Shown piece after piece: positions 1-9,554 of a DNA stretch of 64,000 nt. A program made the position numbers and the translations under genes. The notes beneath the pieces are model-generated. The model saw only the letters and a program-made list of their open reading frames with translations, did not search any database and was not told where the DNA came from. How positions within the stretch are numbered: position 1 is the first letter of the stretch; each line of letters starts with the position of its first letter. This DNA is from Rhizobium skierniewicense. GTDB lineage: Bacteria; Pseudomonadota; Alphaproteobacteria; Rhizobiales; Rhizobiaceae. Where the stretch lies: NCBI RefSeq assembly GCF_014196515.1, contig NZ_JACIDV010000007.1, positions 62,001 to 126,000 of the forward strand. The letters are read 5' to 3'.

Positions 1-348
1 TATGAGGGGCCGCGCAACGATTTGCCGCCGCTGGTGGGGTATTTTTCCAAGGGTGATGATCTCCATTTCATCGACCTGCCGGAAGAAACCACCGCGCGAC
101 TGGCCAATTATGTCGGGGCCATCGCCATCAATCGAAACGACGGCATCGTCGGCCTGACATCGCCCAATGGCAATGCGACGGTGATGCTGGATGAGAAAAA
201 CGGAAGGGTTGTCGGCGAGACGGCGCTTCGCGAGGCCGCAGGTGTGGCAGCTGCGACAAAAGGCATCGTCACCTCGTCCTATGACGGGCAATTCGGGACC
301 AAAACCAGTGCTGTGGCGTGGGACCAGCACATTGTGAGACTTGCCTGA
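1..348 (+). CDS. C-terminal part of DUF1513-like exported protein (5' truncated by window)
   Basis: The frame is open from the first base and stops at 348, so only the last 115 or so residues are in the window. The visible part looks like a beta-propeller tail: alternating short strands, the phrase AIAINRNDGIVGLTSPNGNA and a C-terminal WDQHIVRL resembling the WDNH end of DUF1513 proteins. In other proteobacteria DUF1513 genes sit with imelysin-type periplasmic iron-uptake proteins, but those neighbours would lie upstream of the window, so the role cannot be tested here. Recognition is by general resemblance only. Confidence 0.55.
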   Translation, partial: YEGPRNDLPPLVGYFSKGDDLHFIDLPEETTARLANYVGAIAINRNDGIVGLTSPNGNATVMLDEKNGRVVGETALREAAGVAAATKGIVTSSYDGQFGTKTSAVAWDQHIVRLA

Positions 349-386
349 TAAATTGCTAAAATAACACCGGAACAGAAGGCACGTCT

Positions 387-854
387 ATGCATTTCATGTC
401 TATGAAAAAAGCGCTGGTCTATTTCCTTTTCGTTCTGGCAGTCGTGACCACCGGCGCGTTGATCGGCATGAACAACGTGCCGGGCGAATGGTACCAGTCG
501 CTCAACAAGCCCTTTTTCAATCCACCCAACTGGATTTTCGGGCCTGTCTGGACGGCACTTTACGTGATGATCGCGATTGCTGGAGCACGCACGTGGCTGC
601 AAAGCCGCATGGGCGGGCGCATGCAGCTGTGGGGCAGCCAGATGCTGCTGAACTTCATGTGGTCACCGATCTTCTTCACGATGCAGAGCCCCGCCGGCGC
701 GCTGATCCTGATCGTGCCGATGCTGATCTGCGTCGTCGCGTTCATCCTCATGACCGCCACGCGCGACCGCATCTCCATGTGGCTTTTCGTGCCCTACGCG
801 GTGTGGGTTGCGTTCGCCACACTGCTCAATGCCAGCATCGTTTATCTGAATTAG
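387..854 (+). CDS. tspO: TspO/MBR family tryptophan-rich sensory protein
   Basis: A 155-residue inner-membrane protein with five predicted hydrophobic helices, the size and shape of bacterial TspO. The diagnostic loop and second helix, KPFFNPPNWIFGPVW at about residues 40-54, is present, and Trp and Pro are frequent as expected. TspO proteins bind porphyrins and tetrapyrrole intermediates and modulate stress or pigment-gene responses in alphaproteobacteria. AGAAGG lies about 8 bases before the ATG at 387; an in-frame ATG at 402 could also serve. It stands alone after the DUF1513-like gene. Confidence 0.92.
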   Translation: MHFMSMKKALVYFLFVLAVVTTGALIGMNNVPGEWYQSLNKPFFNPPNWIFGPVWTALYVMIAIAGARTWLQSRMGGRMQLWGSQMLLNFMWSPIFFTMQSPAGALILIVPMLICVVAFILMTATRDRISMWLFVPYAVWVAFATLLNASIVYLN

Positions 855-924
855 CACCCAGCCTCCCCTTGCCATGCCGCGATCAACGCGCCATGTTTTT
901 TCAAAGAACAGGAAAGGCAGGGGA

Positions 925-1374
925 ATGAATTTCACCGATCCCGGCGATTTTCGCCAGAGGATAGAAAAAAGCTTCGCACGTCAGGGCGTCGTTCAGGCGA
1001 TCAACGCCGAGATTTCACGCATCGAGCACCGGCTGGTGGAAATCGAGCTGCCGTTTCATGCCAAACTCACGCAGCAGCACGGCATTTTGCATGCGGGTGT
1101 CATTGCAGCCGCGCTGGACACCGCCTGCACCTACGCCGCCTATACGATCATCGCGCCGGAGACTTCGCTCCTGACCATCGAGTTCAAGGTCAATCTTATG
1201 TCGCCGGGGCGCGGCGAGCGGTTTCTGTTTCGCGGAGAGATCACCAAGCCGGGTAGCAACATCATCGTCGCAGACGGTCGCGCCTATGCGCTGTCCGATG
1301 GACCCGCCAAGTTGATTGCCTCCATGACCGGCACGATGATGGTGATGAAGGGCCGCGAAGGCTTCGACGAATGA
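925..1374 (+). CDS. PaaI-family hot-dog thioesterase
   Basis: A 149-residue single hot-dog domain protein. The signature stretch QHGILHAGVIAAALDTA (about residues 53-69) carries the His/Gly turn and the Asp typical of PaaI/YdiI acyl-CoA thioesterases, followed by the EFKVNLMSPGRG strand. It probably hydrolyses acyl- or aryl-CoA thioesters in the cytoplasm; the substrate is not readable. I place the start at 925 because GGAAAGGCAGGGG sits just upstream; a longer frame opens at 874 without a ribosome site. The stop overlaps the start of the MTA/SAH nucleosidase by four bases (ATGA), so the two are translationally coupled. Confidence 0.85.
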   Translation: MNFTDPGDFRQRIEKSFARQGVVQAINAEISRIEHRLVEIELPFHAKLTQQHGILHAGVIAAALDTACTYAAYTIIAPETSLLTIEFKVNLMSPGRGERFLFRGEITKPGSNIIVADGRAYALSDGPAKLIASMTGTMMVMKGREGFDE

Positions 1375-2009
1375 CGGATGACACTGTCGATGTGGCGGGC
1401 AAACGTCTGCTGTTCGTGATGGCTGCCGATGCCGAATATGGCCCGCACCTGAAAGCGCGTTTCACACCGCTGATGACGGGCGTTGGCCCGGTGGAAGCCG
1501 CTGTTTCGGTGGCGACCGCGCTTGCCGAACTGCGGATGCGGGACAGTCTGCCCGATCTCGTTGTGTCGTTGGGTTCTGCCGGATCGCGCACGCTGGAGCA
1601 GGCGCAGGTCTATCAGGCCACCTCCGTATCCTATCGTGACATGGATGCGTCCGCCTTCGGGTTCGAGAAAGGCTGCACGCCGTTTGTCGATCTTCCTGCC
1701 GAAATCGCTTTGCCTTTGCGCATTCCAGAGGTGGCGCAAGCGCGGCTTTCCACCGGCGCCAATGTCGTCTCGGGTGCGGACTATGACGGGGTAGATGCTG
1801 ATATGGTGGAGATGGAGACGTTTGCCGTTTTACGGGCCTGCCAGCGCTTCGACATTCCACTGATCGGTCTGCGCGGTATCTCCGATGGCAAGGCGGATGT
1901 CAGCCATATCGATGACTGGACGGAATATCTGGACGTGATCGACGCGAAGCTGGCGCAAGCGGTCGACAGGCTGTGTCGCGCCGTGGAAGATGGCGAGATC
2001 GCGCTCTAA
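1371..2009 (+). CDS. mtnN: 5'-methylthioadenosine/S-adenosylhomocysteine nucleosidase
   Basis: A 212-residue nucleoside-phosphorylase-fold enzyme that cleaves adenine from MTA or SAH. The three catalytic positions of the family are visible: the early Glu in the ADAEYG segment (about residue 23), the Glu pair in DMVEMETFA (about 147-155) and the Asp in RGISDG (about 167-172). The strand VVSLGSAGS matches the family's nucleotide-binding strand. It is shorter than E. coli Pfs (232 residues), as in rhizobial versions. It starts inside the stop of the thioesterase gene, so both are probably one operon. Confidence 0.85.
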   Translation: MTDDTVDVAGKRLLFVMAADAEYGPHLKARFTPLMTGVGPVEAAVSVATALAELRMRDSLPDLVVSLGSAGSRTLEQAQVYQATSVSYRDMDASAFGFEKGCTPFVDLPAEIALPLRIPEVAQARLSTGANVVSGADYDGVDADMVEMETFAVLRACQRFDIPLIGLRGISDGKADVSHIDDWTEYLDVIDAKLAQAVDRLCRAVEDGEIAL

Positions 2010-2093
2010 AGGTCTTGCTAAATCGCTTATTTTCTGGCTTTTCAGGCCATGTCACGGGTTGCCTAAAGCCCCGGATTTCTTTAAAGGCTCGCC

Positions 2094-3671
2094 ATGACCC
2101 AGATAGCCCATCCCGACAGCATCCTCATCATCGATTTCGGCAGCCAGGTGACGCAGCTTATTGCGCGCCGTGTTCGCGAGGCCGGAGTCTATTGCGAAAT
2201 CCATCCATTTCAGAACGCCGCAGATGCGTTCGAGAAGCTGGCACCCAAGGGCGTGATCTTCTCCGGTGGTCCCGCTTCCGTGACGGCAGAGGGGAGCCCG
2301 CGCGCACCGCAGGCTGTGTTCGATTCCGGCATCCCGATCCTGGGCATTTGCTACGGCCAGCAGACGCTCTGCACCCAGCTGGGTGGCACAGTCGAAGGCG
2401 GGCACGCGGCGGAATTCGGCCGTGCCGATATCGAGATCAAGAAGGCAAGCCCGCTGTTTGACGGTTTCTGGGAACTGGGCGGACGCTACCCGGTCTGGAT
2501 GAGCCATGGCGACCGGGTGACGCAATTGCCGCATGGTTTCGAAGTGGCCGCGACATCCGAAAACGCGCCGTTTGCGATCGCCGTCGATGAAGAGCGCCGC
2601 TATTACACCACCATGTTCCACCCGGAGGTCATGCATACGCCTGACGGTGCAAAGCTGCTGTCAAACTTCGTGCACAAGATCGTCGGTCTGAAATCAGACT
2701 GGACCATGGCAGCCTACCGCGCCGAGATGATCCGCAAGATCCGCGAGCAGGTCGGTACCGAGCGGGTGATCTGCGGCCTGTCGGGCGGCGTCGATTCCTC
2801 CGTTGCCGCGGTGCTGATCCACGAAGCCATCGGCGACCAGCTGACCTGCATTTATGTCGATCACGGCATGATGCGTCTGGCCGAAAGCGATCAGGTCGTG
2901 ACCATGTTCCGCGACCACTATAATATTCCTCTGGTGCATGTGGATGCGTCAGACGTGTTCCTGACGGAACTGGCCGGTGTCTCCGACCCGGAAGTCAAGC
3001 GCAAGACCATAGGTCGTCTGTTCATCGAGACCTTCGAGGCCGAAGCCGCCAAGATCGCGTCCGACGGCAAGGGCGCGCCCGCATTTCTGGCGCAGGGTAC
3101 CCTCTACCCTGACGTCATCGAAAGCGTGTCCTTCTCCGGCGGTCCATCCGTCACCATCAAGAGCCACCACAATGTCGGCGGTCTTCCAGAGCGCATGAAT
3201 ATGAAGCTGGTGGAGCCGCTGCGCGAACTGTTCAAGGACGAGGTGCGCGTGCTTGGCCGCGAGCTTGGTCTGCCCGAAAGCTTCATCGGCCGCCACCCCT
3301 TCCCCGGCCCCGGCCTCGCCATCCGGTGCCCCGGTGTCGTGACGCGCGAAAAGCTGGATATTCTGCGCAAGGCCGATGCCGTCTATCTCGATGAAATCCG
3401 TAAGGCTGGTCTCTACGACACCATCTGGCAGGCCTTTGCCGTGCTGCTGCCGGTGCAGACTGTCGGCGTTATGGGCGATTACCGCACCTACGACTTCGTC
3501 TGCGCCCTGCGCGCCGTAACCTCGGTGGACGGCATGACGGCAGATTTCTACCCTTACGACATGAACTTCCTGGGACGCGCGGCAACCCGCATCATCAACG
3601 AAGTCAAAGGCATCAACCGCGTCGTGTATGACGTGACCAGCAAGCCGCCTGGCACGATCGAGTGGGAATAA
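2094..3671 (+). CDS. guaA: GMP synthase (glutamine-hydrolysing)
   Basis: A 525-residue two-domain enzyme making GMP from XMP, ATP and glutamine, the last step of guanine nucleotide synthesis. The N-terminal class I amidotransferase shows the nucleophile Cys in ILGICYGQQ (about residue 86) and the His/Glu pair in FHPEVMHT (about 175-182). The synthetase part has the PP-loop SGGVDSSVA (about 230). The C-terminal GTIEWE is the family's invariant end. Length is the normal 520-525. A strong intrinsic terminator follows at 3691-3728, and the gene looks monocistronic. Confidence 0.98.
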   Translation: MTQIAHPDSILIIDFGSQVTQLIARRVREAGVYCEIHPFQNAADAFEKLAPKGVIFSGGPASVTAEGSPRAPQAVFDSGIPILGICYGQQTLCTQLGGTVEGGHAAEFGRADIEIKKASPLFDGFWELGGRYPVWMSHGDRVTQLPHGFEVAATSENAPFAIAVDEERRYYTTMFHPEVMHTPDGAKLLSNFVHKIVGLKSDWTMAAYRAEMIRKIREQVGTERVICGLSGGVDSSVAAVLIHEAIGDQLTCIYVDHGMMRLAESDQVVTMFRDHYNIPLVHVDASDVFLTELAGVSDPEVKRKTIGRLFIETFEAEAAKIASDGKGAPAFLAQGTLYPDVIESVSFSGGPSVTIKSHHNVGGLPERMNMKLVEPLRELFKDEVRVLGRELGLPESFIGRHPFPGPGLAIRCPGVVTREKLDILRKADAVYLDEIRKAGLYDTIWQAFAVLLPVQTVGVMGDYRTYDFVCALRAVTSVDGMTADFYPYDMNFLGRAATRIINEVKGINRVVYDVTSKPPGTIEWE

Positions 3672-3690
3672 AGTCAGCAGTTCTGCAATG

Positions 3691-3730
3691 AAAAAGCCGG
3701 TCGATGAAAACACATCGACCGGCTTTTTAT
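3691..3730 (+). terminator. Rho-independent terminator of guaA
   Basis: A perfect 16-bp inverted repeat, AAAAAGCCGGTCGATG at 3691-3706 and its complement at 3713-3728, ending in a T-run. It sits 19 bases after the guaA stop. Because the arms begin with A5 and end with T5 it could act in both directions, also serving the small minus-strand gene at 3785-3952. Confidence 0.93.
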
Positions 3731-3784
3731 TGATCTAATATTTATCAGGCGAAACGCTGCCGCTCAGCCAACAAGAATTCAGGC

Positions 3785-3952
3785 TTAGAGCTGAACCTTG
3801 TCGAAGGCCGTGCGGTCGATGCCGAGTGCGTCGAGGTCAGCGCCTGCTGGCTTGCGGTGGGAGCGAACAGCAGCGGAAACGGCCAGAGCTGCGCCGAAAA
3901 CGGCAAAAGTTTCGCCAAAGAATTTACGGGATGTCTTGGTCACGTTACGCAT
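3785..3952 (-). CDS. Small conserved-looking protein, one hydrophobic segment
   Basis: A 55-residue protein not recognised as a named family. It opens MRNVTKTSRKFFGETFAVFG and then has a short Ala/Val-rich hydrophobic stretch (about residues 15-30) followed by a charged tail ending DKVQL. The start is chosen because AAGGAG lies 9 bases before the ATG at 3952. The same frame continues upstream far past this start as an unlikely antisense reading through ArsC and YbaK. The good ribosome site, own start and downstream shared terminator argue for a real gene; the function is unknown. Confidence 0.6.
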   Translation of the reverse strand: MRNVTKTSRKFFGETFAVFGAALAVSAAVRSHRKPAGADLDALGIDRTAFDKVQL

Positions 3953-4147
3953 GTGGTTATCTCCTTCGTGTTGCCCAGAATATGAGCATGCGAAGGCTTT
4001 TGCACAACTCATGATATAGCAGGCAAGCCATGCAGCGCAGCTCGAACTCATTTGGATGTCAGACCGTGCAAATTTGCATGGCTCGATGCGATTTGAAAGC
4101 GTTCGAGATTTTGCTATGTCTGGCGCAGGCATGAAAAGGTTGATGAT

Positions 4148-4495
4148 ATGACGGTTACGATTTACGGCATCAAGAACTGCGACACGATGAAGAAGGCGCG
4201 CACCTGGCTGGAAGCGAGGGGCATCGACCATGTGTTTCATGACTACAAGAATGCCGGGATTGATGACGCCCACCTCAACGCGTGGTGCGACGCAACGGGT
4301 TGGGAAACGGTGCTGAACCGCGCAGGCACAACGTTCAAGAAGCTGGATGAGGCCGACAAGGCCAATCTGAACCGCGAAAAGGCCATCACCTTGATGCAGG
4401 CGCAGCCTTCCATGATCAAGCGGCCGGTTCTGGAGGCAAAGGGCAAGATCACGGTTGGCTTCAAGCCTGATGCCTATGCCGCGCTTTTCGGTTAG
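4148..4495 (+). CDS. ArsC/Spx-family reductase (YffB-like)
   Basis: A 115-residue thioredoxin-fold protein of the ArsC/Spx group. It opens MTVTIYGIKNCDTMKKA with the single active-site Cys at residue 11, and keeps the late KRPVLE motif (about residues 97-102) that binds substrate in this fold. The pattern matches YffB-type proteins, which are glutathione-dependent reductases, rather than true arsenate reductases; no ars genes are near. It ends 9 bases before the YbaK-type gene, so both probably share a transcript. Confidence 0.85.
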   Translation: MTVTIYGIKNCDTMKKARTWLEARGIDHVFHDYKNAGIDDAHLNAWCDATGWETVLNRAGTTFKKLDEADKANLNREKAITLMQAQPSMIKRPVLEAKGKITVGFKPDAYAALFG

Positions 4496-4504
4496 GCGAG
4501 ATCC

Positions 4505-4981
4505 ATGTCGAAGACGACACGCGCGACTCAGGTGCTGACCAAAGCCGGTATCTCCTTCACGACCATCACCTATGACTATGATCCAAATGCGGAGCGCATC
4601 GGTCTTCAGGCGGCAGAAGCCATCGGTGCCGAACCGCATCTGGTGCTGAAAACCCTGATGGCCGAGGTCGATGGCAAGGCGGTCTGCGTTGTCGTACCCT
4701 CCGATCATGAGGTCAGCATGAAGAAGCTGGCTGCGGCTTTTGGCGGCAAATCTGCCCATATGATGAAGCCAGCCGATGCCGAACGCGCCACCGGATATCA
4801 TGTCGGCGGCATCAGCCCTTTCGGCCAGAAAAAGCAGGTGCCGACGGCCATAGAACACCAATCGATGCACCATGATCTCGTCTATATGAATGGCGGCCAG
4901 CGGGGATTGCAGGTCCGGCTTTCACCTGCCGATGCACAGGCCGTTCTCAGGGCCATCGCCGCGCCGCTCATGACCGAATAG
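4505..4981 (+). CDS. ybaK: Cys-tRNA(Pro) deacylase, YbaK/EbsC family
   Basis: A 158-residue single-domain editing enzyme that hydrolyses mischarged Cys-tRNA(Pro). Features of the YbaK family visible here are the opening TRATQVLTKAGISFTTITYDYD, the VLKTLMAEVDGKAVCVVVPSD strand region (about residues 53-73) and the KKLAAAFGGKSAHMM and VGGISPFG segments. Length is normal. It follows the ArsC-like gene closely and likely forms a two-gene operon with it. Confidence 0.9.
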   Translation: MSKTTRATQVLTKAGISFTTITYDYDPNAERIGLQAAEAIGAEPHLVLKTLMAEVDGKAVCVVVPSDHEVSMKKLAAAFGGKSAHMMKPADAERATGYHVGGISPFGQKKQVPTAIEHQSMHHDLVYMNGGQRGLQVRLSPADAQAVLRAIAAPLMTE

Positions 4982-5053
4982 CAGAAAGCCGGTTGGCTTT
5001 CGCGGTGAATGGGCTATGTTTCGCGCCTCTCAATACAGACGTGAAGGCGTATC

Positions 5054-6292
5054 ATGACAGTCTCCCCCATCGATCCCGTCAAACTGGAAAAGCTGGCTGA
5101 AGTTGCGATCAAGGTCGGGCTGCAATTGCAGAAGGACCAGGATCTGGTCATCACGGCACCGCTGGCTGCGCTGCCGTTGGTGCGGTTCTTGACCAAGCAC
5201 GCCTATATGGCTGGCGGCGGTCTGGTGACGGCTTTCTATTCCGACGAGGAAACGACACTGGCGCGTTACAACCATGCCAGTGACGCCAATTTCGACCGGG
5301 CCTCCGGCTGGCTTTATGAAGGCATGGCGAAAGCCTATGCAAACGGAGCTGCCCGATTGGCCATCTCCGGCGACAACCCGATGCTGCTGGCCGATGCTGA
5401 CCCAGCCAAGGTGGCACGCGCCAACAAGGCGAACTCCACAGCCTACAAGCCAGCCCTCGAGAAGATTTCCAACTTCGATATCAACTGGAACATCATCTCC
5501 TACCCCAATCCATCCTGGGCCAAACAGGTGTTTCCGGGTATTCCCGAAGACGAGGCTGTGAAGAAGCTGGCCGATGCGATTTTTGCGGCGTCACGCGTCG
5601 ATCTGGCCGATCCGGTTGCCGCTTGGGCTGAGCACAATGCCAACCTTGCAAAGCGCTCCAAGTGGCTGAATGGCGAGCGGTTCTCCGCCCTGCATTTCAC
5701 CGGACCCGGCACCGATGTGACCATCGGTCTGGCAGACAGCCATGAATGGCACGGTGGTGCCTCTGTCGCCAAGAATGGCGTCACCTGCAATCCCAACATT
5801 CCGACCGAAGAAGTCTTCACCACGCCGCATGCGCTGCGGGTGGATGGCTACGTGTCCTCGACCAAGCCGCTGTCGCATCAGGGCACATTGATCGACGATA
5901 TCCAGGTCAAGTTCGAGGCAGGTCGCATCGTGGAGGCCAGAGCGTCCAAGGGCGAATCCGTCCTGAACAAGGTTCTGGATACGGACGAGGGCGCAAGACG
6001 TCTGGGGGAAGTGGCCCTGGTGCCGCACTCCTCCCCCATCTCCGCCAGCGGCATATTGTTCTACAACACGCTGTTCGATGAAAATGCGTCCTGCCACATC
6101 GCGCTGGGTCAATGCTATTCCAAGTGCTTCCTGGATGGTGCGTCACTCACGCAGGATCAGATCAAGGCGCAGGGGGGCAACTCCAGCCTCATTCACATCG
6201 ACTGGATGATCGGCTCGGACCAGGTGGATATCGATGGCGTCAGAGACGATGGCACCGCGGTACCCGTGATGCGCAAGGGCGAGTGGGCCTGA
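5054..6292 (+). CDS. M29 family metallo-aminopeptidase
   Basis: A 412-residue thermophilic-aminopeptidase-family (AmpS/PepS, M29) enzyme. Candidate metal ligands are seen in the expected order: Glu in NIPTEEVFTTPH (about residue 251), Glu in the following strands, His in CHIALGQCYSKC (about 346) and the His and Asp of HIDWMIGSDQVDIDG (about 380-394). It removes N-terminal residues from peptides in the cytoplasm. An upstream ATG context with GTGAAGGCG supports the start. It stands alone, convergent with the EamA transporter gene. Confidence 0.9.
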   Translation: MTVSPIDPVKLEKLAEVAIKVGLQLQKDQDLVITAPLAALPLVRFLTKHAYMAGGGLVTAFYSDEETTLARYNHASDANFDRASGWLYEGMAKAYANGAARLAISGDNPMLLADADPAKVARANKANSTAYKPALEKISNFDINWNIISYPNPSWAKQVFPGIPEDEAVKKLADAIFAASRVDLADPVAAWAEHNANLAKRSKWLNGERFSALHFTGPGTDVTIGLADSHEWHGGASVAKNGVTCNPNIPTEEVFTTPHALRVDGYVSSTKPLSHQGTLIDDIQVKFEAGRIVEARASKGESVLNKVLDTDEGARRLGEVALVPHSSPISASGILFYNTLFDENASCHIALGQCYSKCFLDGASLTQDQIKAQGGNSSLIHIDWMIGSDQVDIDGVRDDGTAVPVMRKGEWA

Positions 6293-6298
6293 CGAGGT

Positions 6299-7162
6299 CT
6301 AGCGTGGCGCCATAGTTTTCTGACTGATCCACACGCTGGACAGCACCATGACAAAACCGGCGATCTGGACTGGCGCGAGGCTTTGACCGAGCGCCAGCCA
6401 GCCTAAAAGCGTCGCTGCCACGGGGCTTAAGAAGCCGAGTGATGCCGCCACCGATGGCTCGATGCGCGAAAGCCCGCGAAACCACAGGAGATAGGTAAAG
6501 GCCGCGCCGATCAAGCCGAGATATGCCAGACCGAGAATGTTTGCCGCGCTGAGTGCGGGCAAAGCGGGCTCGAGATACCAGGCGACCGGCACGAGCAAGA
6601 GGCCGCCCGCCGTGAGCTGCCACGCGGTAAATGTCAGGCTGGAGACCGGCGGCTGCCATTTGCGCGTCAGGACCGTACCGAACGCCATGGAGACAGCACC
6701 GGCAAGAGCGGCTGCAATCCCAACGGGGTCTAACGCCGCATGGGGTGTCACCACCAAGAATGCCACGCCTGCCATGCCGATGATACCGGCGGCGATCGCC
6801 AAGGCGCGAATGGGACGCGCCAGAAACACTCGCGATAGCGCGATGACGATCAGAGGCTGTACTGCGCCTACAGTGGCCGCCACTCCGCCGGGCAGACGGT
6901 AGGCAGCGACGAACAACATGGCCCAGAAGACAGCGAAGTTCAGCCCACCCAGAAGAAACGCCCGGCCCCACCAGATGCCGAACGGTAACCTGCGAACAAA
7001 CAGCAGCAACAGCAGTCCTGCAGGCAGGGCACGCAGCATGGCGACGTGCATAGGGTAGCCATGCGGCAAAAACTGGGTCGTGACGAAGTAGGTACTCCCC
7101 CAAATGGCGGGGGCGATTGCCGTCAAGGCGACGTCAGAGATGTTATGCGCATATTTCTTCAT
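6299..7162 (-). CDS. EamA (DMT) family transporter
   Basis: A 287-residue integral membrane protein with about ten hydrophobic helices in two EamA repeats, a small-molecule exporter or permease of unknown substrate. The opening AIAPAIWGSTYFVTTQFLPHG and the second-repeat AFTYLLWFRGLSRIEPSVAASLGFLSPV are typical of RhaT/EamA proteins. It diverges from a MarR-family gene at 7244, and the 81-base gap holds repeated TCAAGA/TCTTGA hexamers, so the MarR protein very likely controls it. Confidence 0.9.
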   Translation of the reverse strand: MKKYAHNISDVALTAIAPAIWGSTYFVTTQFLPHGYPMHVAMLRALPAGLLLLLFVRRLPFGIWWGRAFLLGGLNFAVFWAMLFVAAYRLPGGVAATVGAVQPLIVIALSRVFLARPIRALAIAAGIIGMAGVAFLVVTPHAALDPVGIAAALAGAVSMAFGTVLTRKWQPPVSSLTFTAWQLTAGGLLLVPVAWYLEPALPALSAANILGLAYLGLIGAAFTYLLWFRGLSRIEPSVAASLGFLSPVAATLLGWLALGQSLAPVQIAGFVMVLSSVWISQKTMAPR

Positions 7163-7163
7163 T

Positions 7164-7221
7164 TCAAGAATCTCTATATCAAGATAAATCCAGTGTACGC
7201 ATCTTTATCTTGACGTCAAGA
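7164..7221. promoter_or_regulatory. Probable MarR operator cluster between EamA and MarR genes
   Basis: The hexamer TCAAGA or its complement TCTTGA occurs four times, at 7164-7169, 7179-7184, 7208-7213 and 7216-7221. The last two form the perfect 14-bp palindrome TCTTGACGTCAAGA (7208-7221). Such clusters between a MarR gene and its divergent target are typical autoregulatory operators. Binding itself is inferred. Confidence 0.65.
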
Positions 7222-7243
7222 GACTTGCTGATATCTTTCGTTC

Positions 7244-7744
7244 ATGAGTCAAAAAACCGAAGCTGATCACGTCGACGCCATTCTGGCCCAATGGGGACGG
7301 GAAAGGCCTGATCTCGATGTCGCACCCATGGGCATTATGGGCCGTCTGCACCGTCTGGCCACCCATCTCAGCCGCGAGGTTGAGACCGTTCTGCTGCAAC
7401 ACGGATTGTCCTCTTCAGCTTTCGATGTGATGGCAACGCTACGCCGGGCAGGAAAGCCGTACAGACTCTCGCCCGGCGACTTGCTTGAAATGACCATGGT
7501 CAGCTCAGGCACCATGACCAACCGCATCGACCAGTTGGAAAAAGCAGGACTGGTGGAGCGGATCAACAATCCGGATGACCGGCGGAGTGTGCTGATTGCC
7601 TTGACGGAAAAAGGGTTTGCGACGGTGGACGCGGCGGTGACGGCGCATGTCGCAAACCAGCACCGGCTGCTTGCCGCCATCAGCGAAAAAGACAAAGCCG
7701 AGTTCAACCGCCTGCTGAAAACGTTTCTCGCCGGCCTTGAGTGA
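7244..7744 (+). CDS. MarR family transcriptional regulator
   Basis: A 166-residue winged-helix regulator. The recognition helix region LLEMTMVSSGTMTNRIDQLEKAGLV (about residues 81-105) and wing NNPDDRRSVLIALTEKG (about 109-125) are textbook MarR. An N-terminal extension of about 25 residues is slightly longer than the family core. It diverges from the EamA exporter gene and likely represses it and itself through the TCAAGA sites between them; the inducing ligand is unknown. It converges with xseA with a gap of only about 15 bases. Confidence 0.92.
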   Translation: MSQKTEADHVDAILAQWGRERPDLDVAPMGIMGRLHRLATHLSREVETVLLQHGLSSSAFDVMATLRRAGKPYRLSPGDLLEMTMVSSGTMTNRIDQLEKAGLVERINNPDDRRSVLIALTEKGFATVDAAVTAHVANQHRLLAAISEKDKAEFNRLLKTFLAGLE

Positions 7745-7759
7745 GGCGGCGGCGACCGG

Positions 7760-9358
7760 CTAAAACAGGCTGCCCTGACCAGCCGGACCCGATATCGGCG
7801 CCTTTGTGGTTTTTTTCTTCGGCACAGATGCAATGCCGCCTTCTGTGGCCACGTCTTCACCTGTGGCAACCGCCGAAACGCGACCGTCGGCAAATTCCAT
7901 CGACACCATCGTACCTGACGTGACAGCGGCCGCACGGGTCAGCGGATTGTTATCCTCATCGCGAATGACCGCGTAGCCGCGCTTCAGTACATTCTTGTAG
8001 GACAGCGATTGCAGGATACGGTCATGGGCGGCAAGGCCCGAGCGGTTTTGCGCCATGCGGTGCAAAACGGCGGTATCGGTGCGGCGGGCGGCGCTGGCCA
8101 CCCTTTCCTTTTGGCGCTCCAGCTGACCAAGAAGCCGGGCCGGCAGAGCACGCAGCGAAGAGTCCGAGGACGACACGCGCGATTGCGCCTGCAAGAGGCG
8201 GCGCTCCACCAGACTTTCGGCGCGCTGCATGCGCTCTTGAATACGCTGGCGTTGTTGTTTGAGGCCGTGGGCCAGCACATCCGGGCGGAGGCCCGATGCG
8301 GTGCGCTCAAAACTTCGGCGCTTGTTGAGCGTATTGAGTTCCAGCCCACGACCCAGACCACTGGCGGCTTCATCGAAACGACGACGTGGCAGGGCAAGCA
8401 ACTGATCGATGGAAGGGAGTGCCCGAACCAGGGCCCGCACGCCCTGGCGGCGATTGTCCATCTGCCGGGACATGGAACCGGACAGCCGCGCAGACAGGCC
8501 CGCAAGCTGCGCTTCCAGATCAGCCCGAACAGGTACGGCTATTTCGGCTGCACCCGTGGGCGTCGGCGCACGCACATCGGCGGCGTGGTCGATGAGTGTC
8601 GTATCGGTTTCGTGGCCGACGGCAGAGATCAACGGGATCTGGCTTTCTGCGGCAGCCCGCACGACGATCTCGTCATTGAAGCTCCAGAGATCCTCCAGGC
8701 TACCGCCGCCGCGCGCCACGATGAGCACGTCTGGACGCGGAATGGGACCACCAATCTCCAGCGCGTTGAAGCCTCTGATGGCATTGGCAACCTCTTCGCC
8801 CGACCCTTCGCCCTGCACTTTCACCGGCCAGACCAGCACATGCACGGGGAAGCGATCGGAGATGCGGTGCAGAATATCACGGATGACGGCGCCTGTCGGC
8901 GATGTGACGACACCGATGACACGGGGCATATAGGGCAGCCGGCGCTTGCGCGTCTGATCGAACAGACCTTCGGCGGCCAGCTTGCGACGACGCTCTTCCA
9001 GAAGCGCCATGAGCGCGCCGGCACCGGCAGGCTCCAGGCTTTCGATGACGATCTGGTATTTGGATGAGCCGGGGAAGGTCGTGATCTTGCCGGTGGCGAT
9101 AACCTCCATGCCCTCTTCCGGCCGGAACTTCAGCTTGGAAAAGCTGCCCTTCCAGATGACGGCATCAATGCGGGCACGGTCATCCTTTAGCGAGAAATAG
9201 GCATGGCCTGACGTGTGCTGGCCACGATAGCCGGAAATCTCCCCACGCACGCGGACCTGATCGAAAGCGGTCTCAACCGTGCGCTTGATCGAGCCCGATA
9301 GCTCCGAAACGGAAAACTCGGCAAGATTGGTGAGGGGCTGGCTGAAAATGTCGCTCAT
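7760..9358 (-). CDS. xseA: Exodeoxyribonuclease VII large subunit
   Basis: The large subunit of ExoVII, which degrades single-stranded DNA from both ends. The N-terminal OB-fold begins [16 protein letters not shown] and includes [12 protein letters not shown] and [10 protein letters not shown]; the catalytic-domain core [19 protein letters not shown] (about residues 145-163) and [21 protein letters not shown] (about 270) follow, then a long helical region and a Lys-rich tail. I choose the ATG at 9358, which gives the usual MSDIFS start; a longer frame opens six codons upstream at 9376 without a ribosome site. The small-subunit gene xseB is not adjacent. Confidence 0.95.
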   Translation of the reverse strand: MSDIFSQPLTNLAEFSVSELSGSIKRTVETAFDQVRVRGEISGYRGQHTSGHAYFSLKDDRARIDAVIWKGSFSKLKFRPEEGMEVIATGKITTFPGSSKYQIVIESLEPAGAGALMALLEERRRKLAAEGLFDQTRKRRLPYMPRVIGVVTSPTGAVIRDILHRISDRFPVHVLVWPVKVQGEGSGEEVANAIRGFNALEIGGPIPRPDVLIVARGGGSLEDLWSFNDEIVVRAAAESQIPLISAVGHETDTTLIDHAADVRAPTPTGAAEIAVPVRADLEAQLAGLSARLSGSMSRQMDNRRQGVRALVRALPSIDQLLALPRRRFDEAASGLGRGLELNTLNKRRSFERTASGLRPDVLAHGLKQQRQRIQERMQRAESLVERRLLQAQSRVSSSDSSLRALPARLLGQLERQKERVASAARRTDTAVLHRMAQNRSGLAAHDRILQSLSYKNVLKRGYAVIRDEDNNPLTRAAAVTSGTMVSMEFADGRVSAVATGEDVATEGGIASVPKKKTTKAPISGPAGQGSLF

Positions 9359-9554
9359 GCCCTTTACTACCGCCATGTCCGGCGATTCGCAAACCGGCTT
9401 GATGACGCGGATTTGACAATTTTCTGCCGATTAAATTTCACAAAATTGCAACAATCTGCTATTTTGGAAGTTGAACGTGCATATACGGAGGAGAATACGG
9501 GTCTTTGAGGATGACGGTGCCTTTCCTCAGGCCCTCTGGAGGAGGAGCGGCATC

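Noticed and set aside
4148-4495. Arsenate reductase proper (arsC)
   Set aside because: Single Cys with KRP motif and YbaK neighbour fit the YffB/Spx-like reductase; no arsenic genes are near.
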